From Nocardioides piscis (GTDB lineage Bacteria; Actinomycetota; Actinomycetes; Propionibacteriales; Nocardioidaceae), in the NCBI RefSeq assembly GCF_011300215.1, contig NZ_CP049866.1:1736001-1800000 (forward strand): DNA of 64,000 nucleotides, given 5' to 3'. Position numbers and translations under genes: made by a program. Of the stretch, positions 8,284-16,626 are shown piece after piece. The stretch's first letter is position 1. Every line of letters begins with the position of its first letter. Under the pieces are notes generated by a model. That model did not search any database. It was not told where the DNA came from and saw only the letters and a program-made list of their open reading frames with translations.

Positions 8284-9303
8284 TCAGGCAGCCGCCGGTG
8301 GTGTCGGGCGGCGTCGAGGTCGTCGCGGACGGAACTGCGCGAGGTCGGTGATGTCAGTCCCGAACCGCCGAACCGTGTCGGCGTATTCGCGGTCGAGGCG
8401 TCGCTTGGCGATCTCGCGCTGAGCACCCCACAGGTCGTCCCAGACGATCCGGCTGACCCCTGTCTTGAACCCCGTGATGAAGTCCTGGCGTATCTTCTCC
8501 TCCCACAGCGCCTTGTCCGGGTCCGTGGCCAGTCCGCCTTGGGCGACGTGCGTGAGCTTGATCCGCCCGTCAACCTCGAAGAAGTGCCGGCCCAGGCGAA
8601 GGTCGCACCAGACCTCGCGTCCGTCGGCCGCCAGTCCGAACTGTGTCTGCGGACGCCCGTGTCCGAGCTCCTCCACCAGCTCGCGTGCGAGCGTCTCCGC
8701 GACGGAGTCTGTGTCCGGGTCACTCAGGTCGATGGCCGCGCGCGCGTGCGATCGGTTGGGCCAGTGCCGCATGGTCTGGAGGACGGCGTCGAGCTCTGCG
8801 TAGGTGGCCCCGAGCCGCAACGCGGAGTCCACCGCCACGGTGCCCGACCGGACGCCGTGCTCGCGAGCGATGTCGAGCGCAGTTCGCGCAGGGCTCAGCA
8901 GCGGGCTGTTCGGGACCGCGTCCACGGCGCGGAAGGGAGCAAAGTGATGAGAGATGCCGTAGCGAGTGTGGGTGCCGCGCCGGCCGGTGTGGGTCAGGTG
9001 GGTGCGCCCGTCCTGCTTGAGCACCTGCATCCCCAGCCGCAATGCTGATGAGTCGTGACTGAGGCGGTGTTCGGCGGTCGTGACCATCGAAGCTGCGCGG
9101 TCGCGGAGCAGTTGCTGCAGGTCCCATCTCATGTTCGCGTTGAACACCTGCGGATCCGCGTAAACAGCTCGGCGCACGAGGACGAGCCGACCCTGCCGTA
9201 CGAGGACCGAGATGTACGCCGGTGTGCTCCCGAGCTCCAGGAGCTGACGGCGGGTGATGAGGCCGTGCTGGGCAGCCATGCGTCCGATCGCGCGAGAGTC
9301 CAT
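8284..9303 (-). CDS. AbiEi-like N-terminal domain with PD-(D/E)XK-like C-terminus
   Basis: A 339-residue protein. Residues 1-45 (IGRMAAQHGLITRRQLLELG...) resemble the winged-helix/AbiEi antitoxin domain. The C-terminal third has the features of DUF559-like PD-(D/E)XK nucleases: WCDLRLGRHFFEVDGRIK with Asp, Glu and Lys in motif spacing, then EEKIRQDFITGF and VSRIVWDDL. This architecture is common in Nocardioides and is usually labelled antitoxin-like or hypothetical. No AbiEii-type toxin is adjacent. I chose the ATG at 9303 because upstream residues are proline/arginine-rich and unlike the family. The whole block is bracketed by the two 68-bp repeats. Confidence 0.75.
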   Translation of the reverse strand: MDSRAIGRMAAQHGLITRRQLLELGSTPAYISVLVRQGRLVLVRRAVYADPQVFNANMRWDLQQLLRDRAASMVTTAEHRLSHDSSALRLGMQVLKQDGRTHLTHTGRRGTHTRYGISHHFAPFRAVDAVPNSPLLSPARTALDIAREHGVRSGTVAVDSALRLGATYAELDAVLQTMRHWPNRSHARAAIDLSDPDTDSVAETLARELVEELGHGRPQTQFGLAADGREVWCDLRLGRHFFEVDGRIKLTHVAQGGLATDPDKALWEEKIRQDFITGFKTGVSRIVWDDLWGAQREIAKRRLDREYADTVRRFGTDITDLAQFRPRRPRRRPTPPAAA

Positions 9304-9433
9304 GACGACACAGTGGTGCTGCCGGGATCGGCGGGGCGTCGGCGTACGCGGAGCCTGTGAAGCGTGCCTGAGCCTTGTCCCCTGTGGACAGTTTCTGGCC
9401 GACGGGTGGGTTGTGACGTGTCGCATCCCACCT

Positions 9434-9501
9434 GTAACCGGCAGTTGGTCGCACTGAACGGTCGTTGGGTCGGCCGTTCAGTGGGACTAAACGCCGGTTA
9501 C
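9434..9501. repeat. 68-bp palindromic element, copy 2
   Basis: The outer arms GTAACCGGCAGTT (9434-9446) and AAACGCCGGTTAC (9489-9501) match copy 1 at 7772-7839. Inside there is a second perfect 10-bp inverted repeat, CACTGAACGG at 9452-9461 and CCGTTCAGTG at 9474-9483, which copy 1 lacks, so this copy can form a nested hairpin. It lies in the 302-bp gap between the divergent nuclease-like gene and pcrA. The rest of that gap (9304-9605) holds only a putative pcrA -10 box. Confidence 0.78.
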
Positions 9502-9590
9502 AGCCAGGCGGAGGCTTGACGCGCGACCCGAACCAGCGGGTCCGAGGACCGACGGCGGGAGGACGCGGGACCGCCGTCGGTGCCGCGACG

Positions 9591-9596
9591 TAGGCT
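9591..9596 (+). promoter_or_regulatory. Putative -10 box for pcrA
   Basis: TAGGCT fits the actinobacterial TANNNT -10 consensus and ends 9 nt before the pcrA ATG, so transcription would start at or next to the start codon (leaderless or nearly so). This is inferred from sequence alone. Confidence 0.4.
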
Positions 9597-9605
9597 TGGA
9601 CCAGG

Positions 9606-12050
9606 ATGAGCACCCTGTTCCCGATGCCCGGCGCGACGGGTGCAGACGACCCCAGCGGACCCGACGGACCGACCCGCACGACGCCACGCCGATCGGCGCC
9701 CGAGGAACTGCTGGCGGGCCTCAACGACTCCCAGCGCGCGGCGGTCGTGCACGCCGGCGCGCCGCTGCTCGTGGTCGCCGGGGCCGGCTCCGGCAAGACG
9801 CGGGTCCTGACCCGGCGCATCGCCTGGTTGATCGACGAGCGGAGGGTTCACCCGGGCTCGATCCTGGCGATCACGTTCACCAACAAGGCCGCTGCCGAGA
9901 TGAAGGAGCGGGTCGAGGACTTGGTGGGCAGGCGGGCCCGGATCATGTGGGTCTCGACCTTCCACTCCGCCTGCGTGCGCATCCTGCGCAAGGAGATCAC
10001 CGCCCTCGACGTCGACGAGACCACCTACAAGTCCAACTTCTCCATCTATGACGCAGCCGACTCCAAGCGTCTGATGTCCCTGGTCCTCAAGGACCTCGAG
10101 CTCGACCCGAAGCGCTATCAGCCCGGCGCGGTGCTCCACTGGATCAGCAACCACAAGAACGAGCTGCGCGACCCCGAGGACGCCGCCAAGGAGGCGAGCA
10201 ACAGCTTCGAGGAGGCCTACGCGTCGGCATACACGCGCTATCAGCGCCGCCTGCGCGAGGCCAACGCGCTCGACTTCGACGACCTGATCATGATGACCGT
10301 GCGCCTGTTCCAGACGCTCCCGGACGTGCGGGAGAACTACCGCCGCCGCTTCCGGCACGTGCTGGTCGACGAATATCAGGACACCAACCATGCGCAATAC
10401 GCGCTGATCCACCAGCTCTGCGGCCACGACCTCGAACGGGGCGACACTCCCGGCAACGAGCCGAGCGAGCTGATGGTGGTCGGGGACGCCGACCAGTCGA
10501 TCTATGCGTTCCGGGGCGCCAACATCCGCAACATCCTCGACTTCGAGAAGGACTTCCCGGACGCCACCTCCATCCTGCTCGAGCAGAACTACCGCTCGAC
10601 CCAGACGATCCTCACCGCCGCCAACTCGGTGATCAAGAACAACGCCGGCCGTCTCGAGAAGCGCCTGTGGTCGGACGCAGGTGACGGCGAGCGGATCGTC
10701 GGCTATGTCGGCGACGACGAGCACGACGAGGCGCGGTTCGTCTCCGAGGAGATCGACAAGCTCGTCGACACCGGCCGGGTCAAGGCCGCCGATGTCGCCG
10801 TCTTCTATCGCACCAATGCCCAGTCCCGGGTCTTCGAGGAGGTCTTCATCCGCACCGGGCAGCCCTACAAGGTCGTGGGCGGTGTGCGGTTCTATGAACG
10901 CCGGGAGGTCCGCGACGCGTTGGCCTATCTCCGGGTCCTGGTCAACACCGCCGACGAGATCTCCCTGCGCCGCGTCCTCAACACTCCCAAGCGCGGCATC
11001 GGCGATCGTGCGCAGGCATGCGTCCAGGCTCTCGCCGAGCGCGACCGGATGACCTTCTGGGAGGCCCTGGTCCGCGCCGACGAGGCGCCCGGGCTCGCCA
11101 CGCGTTCGGGCAAGAACATCGCGGGCTTCGTCGCGCTGATCCAGGAGCTGCAGTCGATGGTGGCCGCCGACGAGCGTCCCGACGTCATCTTGGAGTCGGT
11201 GCTCGAGCGCTCCGGCTATCTCAGCGAGCTGGAGGCCAGCGACGACCCGCAGGACGCGACCCGGGTGGAGAACCTCGCCGAGCTGGTCGCAGTGGCCCGC
11301 GAGTTCTCCGACGACCCGCAGCCCGGGCCGTCCGCAGACCCGGCCGACGTCGAGGCCGGCATCGTGGCGGTCGGGCTGGGCGACTTCCTGGAGCGGGTGG
11401 CGCTGGTCGCCGACTCCGACCAGATCCCCGATGCTCCCGACGGCGAGGACGCCGGGGTCGTCACGCTGATGACCCTTCACACGGCCAAGGGCCTGGAGTT
11501 CCCCGTCGTCTTCCTGACGGGCCTCGAGGACGGTGTCTTTCCGCACCAGCGCTCGCTCGGCGACCAGCCCGAGCTGGAGGAGGAGCGACGCCTGGCCTAT
11601 GTCGGGGTGACCCGCGCCCGCGAGCGCCTCTACATCTCCCGCGCGATGGTCCGGTCGGCCTGGGGGGCGCCCTCGCACAACCCGGCGTCGCGGTTCATCG
11701 ACGAGCTCCCGGTCGACCTCGTCGACTGGCGTCGGACAGCGCAGGCCCAGACTCGCTGGGGCAGGCCCGACCTGGCTGCGAGCTCGCCTGCCCGGATGGG
11801 CGCCCCGACGGCGGCCGGTCGTCGCAACTTCTCGGCTGCTGCAGCGCGCGCCGACGTCGCAGCCAAGGCCAAGCCCGCCCGCCAGATCCCCTCGCTGTCA
11901 CCGGGCGACCGGGTGCTGCACGACTCGTTCGGGATGGGCACCGTCGTGGCGCTCGAGGGCGCGGGCGACAAGTCCGTCGCCTCGATCGACTTCGGCAGCG
12001 ACGGCGTCAAGCGCCTGCTGCTGCGCTATGCCCCGGTCGAGAAGCTATAG
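9606..12050 (+). CDS. pcrA: ATP-dependent DNA helicase PcrA/UvrD
   Basis: An 814-residue superfamily 1A helicase that unwinds DNA 3'-5' in nucleotide-excision repair and replication-transcription conflict. The motifs run in order: Q motif LNDSQRAAVVHAG, Walker A AGAGSGKTRVLTRR, Ia FTNKAAAEMKERV, II VDEYQDTNHAQY, III VVGDADQSIYAFRGA, IV LEQNYRST, V TLHTAKGLEFP and VI YVGVTRARERLY. The C-terminal 50 residues (SPGDRVLHDSFGMGTVVAL...) form the Tudor-like domain that contacts RNA polymerase in PcrA. It is convergent with the M23 gene, and the stop codons overlap in a CTATAG palindrome. Confidence 0.97.
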   Translation: MSTLFPMPGATGADDPSGPDGPTRTTPRRSAPEELLAGLNDSQRAAVVHAGAPLLVVAGAGSGKTRVLTRRIAWLIDERRVHPGSILAITFTNKAAAEMKERVEDLVGRRARIMWVSTFHSACVRILRKEITALDVDETTYKSNFSIYDAADSKRLMSLVLKDLELDPKRYQPGAVLHWISNHKNELRDPEDAAKEASNSFEEAYASAYTRYQRRLREANALDFDDLIMMTVRLFQTLPDVRENYRRRFRHVLVDEYQDTNHAQYALIHQLCGHDLERGDTPGNEPSELMVVGDADQSIYAFRGANIRNILDFEKDFPDATSILLEQNYRSTQTILTAANSVIKNNAGRLEKRLWSDAGDGERIVGYVGDDEHDEARFVSEEIDKLVDTGRVKAADVAVFYRTNAQSRVFEEVFIRTGQPYKVVGGVRFYERREVRDALAYLRVLVNTADEISLRRVLNTPKRGIGDRAQACVQALAERDRMTFWEALVRADEAPGLATRSGKNIAGFVALIQELQSMVAADERPDVILESVLERSGYLSELEASDDPQDATRVENLAELVAVAREFSDDPQPGPSADPADVEAGIVAVGLGDFLERVALVADSDQIPDAPDGEDAGVVTLMTLHTAKGLEFPVVFLTGLEDGVFPHQRSLGDQPELEEERRLAYVGVTRARERLYISRAMVRSAWGAPSHNPASRFIDELPVDLVDWRRTAQAQTRWGRPDLAASSPARMGAPTAAGRRNFSAAAARADVAAKAKPARQIPSLSPGDRVLHDSFGMGTVVALEGAGDKSVASIDFGSDGVKRLLLRYAPVEKL

Positions 12051-12881
12051 CTGCGGTGCGACGCCGTGCTCGAGCAGTGCGGTGAACGGGTCGACCGGGT
12101 CGCCGGCGCCGGGACGGACCTCGAGGTGGAGGTGGGGGCCGGTCGAGTTGCCGGTGGAGCCGACGGTGCCGATCGGCTGGCCGCCGCGGACGACGTCGCC
12201 CACGTCGACGAGGAACGAGGTCTGGTGGCAATACCAGATCTCGGTGCCGTCATCGAGGGTGATGACCGTCTTGTTGCCGTAGGACCCGTCATAGCCCACC
12301 TCGGTCACGACGCCGTTGGCGACCGACATGATCGTGGAGCCGCTCGGCGCTGACATGTCGAGCCCGGTGTGCACCGTCGACCACAGGTAGCTCGAGGCGC
12401 CGAAGGTGGCGGAGACGCGGTAGTCGGCCAGCGGGAGCACCCACTGGTTCTCCTTGATCTTGGCTGCCTGCTTCTCGGCGGCCTTGGCGAACTGCTCGAG
12501 CGCGGCGTGCTGCTGCTCGGCCTGCGCCTCGGCCTTGGCGATCAGCTTCTGGTTGGCGGCGTCGGCCAGGGCGTCGCGGCGGGAGTCACGCGAGACGATG
12601 GCGGCGCGGTGTCCGGCTGCGGGTGCGACGCTCGACAGGCTGCTGCCGGCTGCGGCCATCGCGCTGGAGGGAGCGGTGACGGTGCCGGCCAGGTCGGTGT
12701 CGGCCGCGGTGACGGCGCCGCCGGCAGACACTGCAAGGGCAGCGATGCCGGCCACGATCGGAGCCGACGGAAGGGTGCGGAGCAGGGGGTGGCGGGTGCT
12801 GGGCTTCTCCGCCTTGCGCCGACCGACAGGGGTTGCCGAGACCTCACGGCGAGAGCCGCGGTGCGCTCGGTGGTTTCCCAT
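12045..12881 (-). CDS. M23-family peptidoglycan endopeptidase (LytM domain)
   Basis: A 278-residue exported protein. A basic N-terminus is followed by a hydrophobic segment at about residues 41-60 (signal or anchor), an Ala/Gln/Lys-rich coiled coil at about 95-140 (AEAQAEQQHAALEQFAKAAE), and a C-terminal LytM domain. The zinc ligands are visible in HTGLDMSAPSG (His and Asp) and HLHLEVR (last His). It probably cleaves peptide cross-links in the wall or activates amidases. The ATG at 12881 has GAAGGA 9 nt upstream. The pairing convergent with pcrA matches M. tuberculosis Rv0949/Rv0950c. Confidence 0.93.
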   Translation of the reverse strand: MGNHRAHRGSRREVSATPVGRRKAEKPSTRHPLLRTLPSAPIVAGIAALAVSAGGAVTAADTDLAGTVTAPSSAMAAAGSSLSSVAPAAGHRAAIVSRDSRRDALADAANQKLIAKAEAQAEQQHAALEQFAKAAEKQAAKIKENQWVLPLADYRVSATFGASSYLWSTVHTGLDMSAPSGSTIMSVANGVVTEVGYDGSYGNKTVITLDDGTEIWYCHQTSFLVDVGDVVRGGQPIGTVGSTGNSTGPHLHLEVRPGAGDPVDPFTALLEHGVAPQL

Positions 12882-13062
12882 GTATGAAGTCCTTCGGGGC
12901 CGGGTACGGGGGGTGTTCGGACACGCGACGACAGACTGTAACGGATTGATCACGAGTGTCGAAATGCAGGTGGTTCGATTGTGGACGACAGGGTCCGGAC
13001 TCGCAGCCGTTCGGCGCAGATCACCCGTGTGACCGCGGGCACGCCCCGCCTTGCCGGCGCTC

Positions 13063-14382
13063 TCAGCCCCGCGCGGAACGATAGCGATCCAGCGCCTCGA
13101 CACGCTCCGCGGCGTGGTCGACGATCCGCAGTGGATAGCCCGCGTCATGGCCGACCTCGGACCGCCAGGGCTCGTGCGCGACCGGTCCCTCGAGGTGGCG
13201 GAGCTCGGGCACCCAGCGGCGTACGTAGTCGCCCTCCGGGTCGAACTTCTTGCCTTGCGTGATCGGGTTGAAGACGCGGAAGTATGGCGACGCGTCGGTG
13301 CCGGTCCCGGCCACCCACTGCCAGCCGTGGTTGTTGGAGGCGATGTCGCCGTCGAGCAGCAGTGAGAGGAAGTGGCGCGCACCCACCGGCCACCAGACGT
13401 GGAGGTCCTTGGTCAGGAAGGACGCCGTGATCATCCGCACCCGGTTGTGCATCCAGCCCGTCTCGCGGAGCTGGCGCATCCCCGCGTCGACGATGGGGAA
13501 GCCGGTCGTGCCGGTGCGCCAGGCCTCGATGGCGTCGTCGGGGTCGTCATAGGTCATCGCGGACAGCGCGGGCTTGAGGTCCGACCAGGCCGAGCCGGGG
13601 TTGTGCCACAGCACGTCGGCATAGAAGTCGCGCCAGGCGAGCTCGGTGGCGAAGGTCGAGGCTGGATCCAGCTCCGCCAACAGCGTCCTCGGGTGGAGCA
13701 GGCCCAGGTGCAGGTATGGCGAGAGCCGCGACGTGCCGTCATGGTCGGGCCGGTCCCGTTCGACCGCGTAGTCAGCCAGACCGTCGTCGCGGAAGGCGTG
13801 CCACCGGCTCCGGGCGGCGTCCTCGCCAGCGTGCGGCAGCTCGAACGGCGCTCGAGCCACCGCGTCGGTCAACATGCGCACGGCCTCCGGGTCGGAGTCG
13901 GCGGGCGCGAGGTCGGGGGAGTCGGGGGCTGCTGCGGGTGCTGCCCAACCGTGGTCGCGCCAGGCGCGCGCGAAGGCGCTGAACACCTGGTAGGGACCGC
14001 CCGAGCCGTTCGTGACCAGCCCGGGTCCCACGGCGTAGGGAGAGCCGGTGGCGACCAGGTCGACCCGCTCGCCGACGGCGGCGTCGCGCCGGCGACCGAA
14101 GGGGGTGGTCTCGGCGCTGATGTGGACGGCCCCGGCCCCGGCGTCCTCGGTGACCTGCGAGACCACGGCGGCGGCATCGCCATACCTGATCGTCAGCGGG
14201 ATCCGCTCGGCCAGGTCCAGCACGTTGGCGGCGAGCCAGGCACGTCGCCCGGGACCTGCCGAGGACCACAGTGCCGGGTCGACCACGAACAGCGCCGTCG
14301 TCGGACCGTGCGCCAGCGCGGCCTGCAGCGCCGGGTTGTCGCGGAGCCGGAGATCGCGTCGGAACCACATCACCGAGGACAT
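13063..14382 (-). CDS. phr: Deoxyribodipyrimidine photolyase (cryptochrome/photolyase family)
   Basis: A 439-residue class I photolyase that repairs UV pyrimidine dimers using light and FAD. The N-terminal antenna domain starts VMWFRRDLRLRDNPAL. The C-terminal FAD domain has SRLSPYLHLGLLHPR, ELAWRDFYADVLW, the signature MHNRVRMITASFLTKDL, and GDIASNNHGWQWVAGTG. I chose the ATG at 14382, which has a TANNNT box 6 nt upstream. It is divergent from sucC. The M. tuberculosis order, as I recall it, has no photolyase here, so the gene looks like an insertion between M23 and sucC. Confidence 0.95.
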   Translation of the reverse strand: MSSVMWFRRDLRLRDNPALQAALAHGPTTALFVVDPALWSSAGPGRRAWLAANVLDLAERIPLTIRYGDAAAVVSQVTEDAGAGAVHISAETTPFGRRRDAAVGERVDLVATGSPYAVGPGLVTNGSGGPYQVFSAFARAWRDHGWAAPAAAPDSPDLAPADSDPEAVRMLTDAVARAPFELPHAGEDAARSRWHAFRDDGLADYAVERDRPDHDGTSRLSPYLHLGLLHPRTLLAELDPASTFATELAWRDFYADVLWHNPGSAWSDLKPALSAMTYDDPDDAIEAWRTGTTGFPIVDAGMRQLRETGWMHNRVRMITASFLTKDLHVWWPVGARHFLSLLLDGDIASNNHGWQWVAGTGTDASPYFRVFNPITQGKKFDPEGDYVRRWVPELRHLEGPVAHEPWRSEVGHDAGYPLRIVDHAAERVEALDRYRSARG

Positions 14383-14388
14383 CGCGTC

Positions 14389-14394
14389 ACGGTA
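14389..14394 (-). promoter_or_regulatory. Putative -10 box for phr
   Basis: On the minus strand TACCGT is followed by exactly 6 nt (GACGCG) and then the phr ATG. This fits a TANNNT -10 element of a leaderless transcript. Confidence 0.45.
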
Positions 14395-14495
14395 CCGGCC
14401 TGTGACCCGACCTCCGTGTGACCGGGAATACAGGTCTAAGGTGCCAAGGAGAATTCCCGGAGTCATATCCGCAAACAAAAGGACTGGGTTACGTC

Positions 14496-15662
14496 GTGGA
14501 CTTGATGGAATATCAGGCGAAGGAGCTCTTCGCCAAGCACGGAGTGGCAGGCGCCCTCGGCAAGACCGTTCAGACCCCGGAGGACGCCCGCGCGGCCGCC
14601 GAGGAGATCGGTGGAGTCGTGGTCGTCAAGGCACAGGTGAAGGCCGGAGGCCGCGGCAAGGCGGGCGGCGTCAAGGTCGCCAAGACGCCGGAGGAGGCCG
14701 AGGAGGCCGCTCGCGCGATCCTGGACCTCGAGATCAAGGGCCTGCCGGTCAACCGCGTCCTCGTGGTTCCGGGCGCCTCGATCGAGGAGGAGTACTACTT
14801 CTCCTTCCTGCTCGACCGCTCCAACCGGTCCTACCTCTGCATCGCGAGCGTCGAGGGTGGGGTGGAGATCGAAGAGGTCGCCAAGACCAACCCGGACGCG
14901 GTGAAGAAGATCCCGATCGACGCCGGCACCGGTGTCGACGAGGCCAAGGCCACCGCCATCGTCGACGAGGCGGGCTTCCCTGCCGAGCTGCGCGACCAGG
15001 CGATCCAGATGGTCCAGCAGCTGTGGACCGTCTTCGTCGAGGAGGACGCGACGCTCGTCGAGGTCAACCCCCTCGCCCGCCTGACCGGCGACAAGCTCGA
15101 GGCACTCGACGGCAAGGTCTCGCTCGACGAGAACGCCGGCTTCCGCCACCCCGAGCACGCCGCCTTCGAGATCCGCGAGGAGGCCGACCCGCTCGAGGCG
15201 AAGGCCAAGGACAAGGGTCTCAACTACGTCAAGCTCGACGGCCAGGTGGGGATCATCGGAAACGGTGCCGGACTGGTCATGTCGACCCTCGACGTCGTCG
15301 CCTATGCCGGGGAGAAGCACGGTGGCGTCAAGCCCGCCAACTTCCTCGACATCGGTGGCGGTGCCAACGCCAAGGTGATGGCCGACGGCCTCGACGTGAT
15401 CCTCAACGACGAGCAGGTCAAGAGCGTGTTCGTCAACGTCTTCGGTGGCATCACCGCGTGTGACGAGGTCGCCAACGGCATCGTCGGCGCGCTCGAGATC
15501 CTTGGTGACAAGGAGAGCAAGCCGTTGGTCGTGCGCCTGGACGGCAACAACGTCGAAGAGGGTCGCCGCATCCTCAACGAGGCCAACCACCCGATGGTGA
15601 CGATGGTCGACACCATGGACGGTGCGGCCGACAAGGCTGCCGAGCTCGCCAACGGCGCCTGA
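14496..15662 (+). CDS. sucC: Succinate-CoA ligase (ADP-forming), beta subunit
   Basis: A 388-residue ATP-grasp subunit of the TCA-cycle enzyme that converts succinyl-CoA to succinate with ATP formation. It begins [17 protein letters not shown], then [19 protein letters not shown] (ATP-grasp lysines), [13 protein letters not shown] (metal ligands), and [15 protein letters not shown] with [10 protein letters not shown] in the C-terminal CoA-ligase domain. I chose the GTG at 14496 (AAAGGA about 12 nt upstream); ATG 14505 is an alternative. It is followed by sucD in the same operon. Confidence 0.97.
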   Translation: MDLMEYQAKELFAKHGVAGALGKTVQTPEDARAAAEEIGGVVVVKAQVKAGGRGKAGGVKVAKTPEEAEEAARAILDLEIKGLPVNRVLVVPGASIEEEYYFSFLLDRSNRSYLCIASVEGGVEIEEVAKTNPDAVKKIPIDAGTGVDEAKATAIVDEAGFPAELRDQAIQMVQQLWTVFVEEDATLVEVNPLARLTGDKLEALDGKVSLDENAGFRHPEHAAFEIREEADPLEAKAKDKGLNYVKLDGQVGIIGNGAGLVMSTLDVVAYAGEKHGGVKPANFLDIGGGANAKVMADGLDVILNDEQVKSVFVNVFGGITACDEVANGIVGALEILGDKESKPLVVRLDGNNVEEGRRILNEANHPMVTMVDTMDGAADKAAELANGA

Positions 15663-15687
15663 GACCACGAGGACGAGAGAGAACCCC

Positions 15688-16569
15688 ATGAGCATTTTTC
15701 TGAACAAGGACTCCAAGATCATCGTCCAGGGCATGACCGGCGGGATGGGTGCCAAGCACACCACCTTGATGGTCGAGTCCGGGGCCAACATCGTCGGTGG
15801 TGTCAACGCCCGCAAGGCCGGCACCACCGTCGAGCTCGGCGGCCAGGAGCTGCCCGTCTTCGGCACCGTCGCCGAGGCCATGAAGGAGACCGGCGCTGAC
15901 GTCTCGGTCGCCTTCGTGCCGCCGGCGTTCACCAAGGACGCCTGCATCGAGGCCATCGACGCCGAGATCCCGCTCCTCGTCGTGATCACCGAGGGGGTGC
16001 CCGTCCAGGACACCGCCGAGGTCGTCGCCTACCTCGAGGGCAAGTCCACCCGGATGATCGGCCCCAACTGCCCCGGCATCATCACGCCGGAGGAGTCCCT
16101 GGCCGGCATCACCCCGCACACCATCGCGGGCAAGGGCCCGGTCGGTCTCGTCTCCAAGTCGGGCACGCTGACCTACCAGATGATGTACGAGCTGCGGGAC
16201 TTCGGCTTCTCCACCGCCATCGGCATCGGCGGCGACCCGATCGTGGGCACCACCCACATCGACGCGCTGCAGGCGTTCGAGGACGACCCGGACACCAAGG
16301 TGATCGTGATGATCGGCGAGATCGGTGGCGACGCCGAGGAGCGCGCCGCCGACTACATCAAGGCCAACATCACCAAGCCCGTCGTCGGCTACGTCGCCGG
16401 CTTCACCGCCCCGGAGGGCAAGACCATGGGTCACGCCGGCGCCATCGTCTCCGGCTCCGCAGGCACCGCCGCGGCCAAGCAGGAGGCGCTCGAGGCGGTC
16501 GGTGTGAAGGTCGGCAAGACGCCGTCCGCGACCGCTGACCTGGCTCGGGAGATCTTGCAGGGCCTCTGA
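15688..16569 (+). CDS. sucD: Succinate-CoA ligase (ADP-forming), alpha subunit
   Basis: A 293-residue CoA-binding subunit paired with SucC. It begins [21 protein letters not shown], with the CoA-binding [12 protein letters not shown], the strand [12 protein letters not shown], and the catalytic phosphohistidine in [16 protein letters not shown] near residue 250. GGACGAGAGAG precedes the ATG at 15688, which is 25 nt after the sucC stop. A strong hairpin follows the stop codon. Confidence 0.97.
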   Translation: MSIFLNKDSKIIVQGMTGGMGAKHTTLMVESGANIVGGVNARKAGTTVELGGQELPVFGTVAEAMKETGADVSVAFVPPAFTKDACIEAIDAEIPLLVVITEGVPVQDTAEVVAYLEGKSTRMIGPNCPGIITPEESLAGITPHTIAGKGPVGLVSKSGTLTYQMMYELRDFGFSTAIGIGGDPIVGTTHIDALQAFEDDPDTKVIVMIGEIGGDAEERAADYIKANITKPVVGYVAGFTAPEGKTMGHAGAIVSGSAGTAAAKQEALEAVGVKVGKTPSATADLAREILQGL

Positions 16570-16586
16570 CACCAGTCCAACGTCAT

Positions 16587-16616
16587 ACGCCCCCGCACCA
16601 GTTGGTGCGGGGGCGT
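16587..16616. terminator. Bidirectional terminator after sucD
   Basis: A perfect 13-bp stem, ACGCCCCCGCACC (16587-16599) and GGTGCGGGGGCGT (16604-16616), with an AGTT loop. Flanking AACGTC and GACGTT can extend the pairing. It lies between convergent sucD and the sigma-like gene, so it can serve both. Confidence 0.85.
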
Positions 16617-16626
16617 ACGACGTTCG

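Noticed and set aside
9498..11678. A 726-codon open frame antisense to pcrA, and other very long antisense frames such as 45483-47927 (opposite mutB), 21367-23439 and 3646-5043.
   Set aside because: They lie opposite clear genes and their composition is the Asp/Gly/Val/Leu/His-rich pattern expected when GC-rich codons are read backwards. No family motif is visible.
12882..13062. A c-di-AMP (ydaO) riboswitch before the M23 peptidase gene, as seen for some actinobacterial wall hydrolases.
   Set aside because: The 181-bp region is short and I could not match the conserved ydaO segments.
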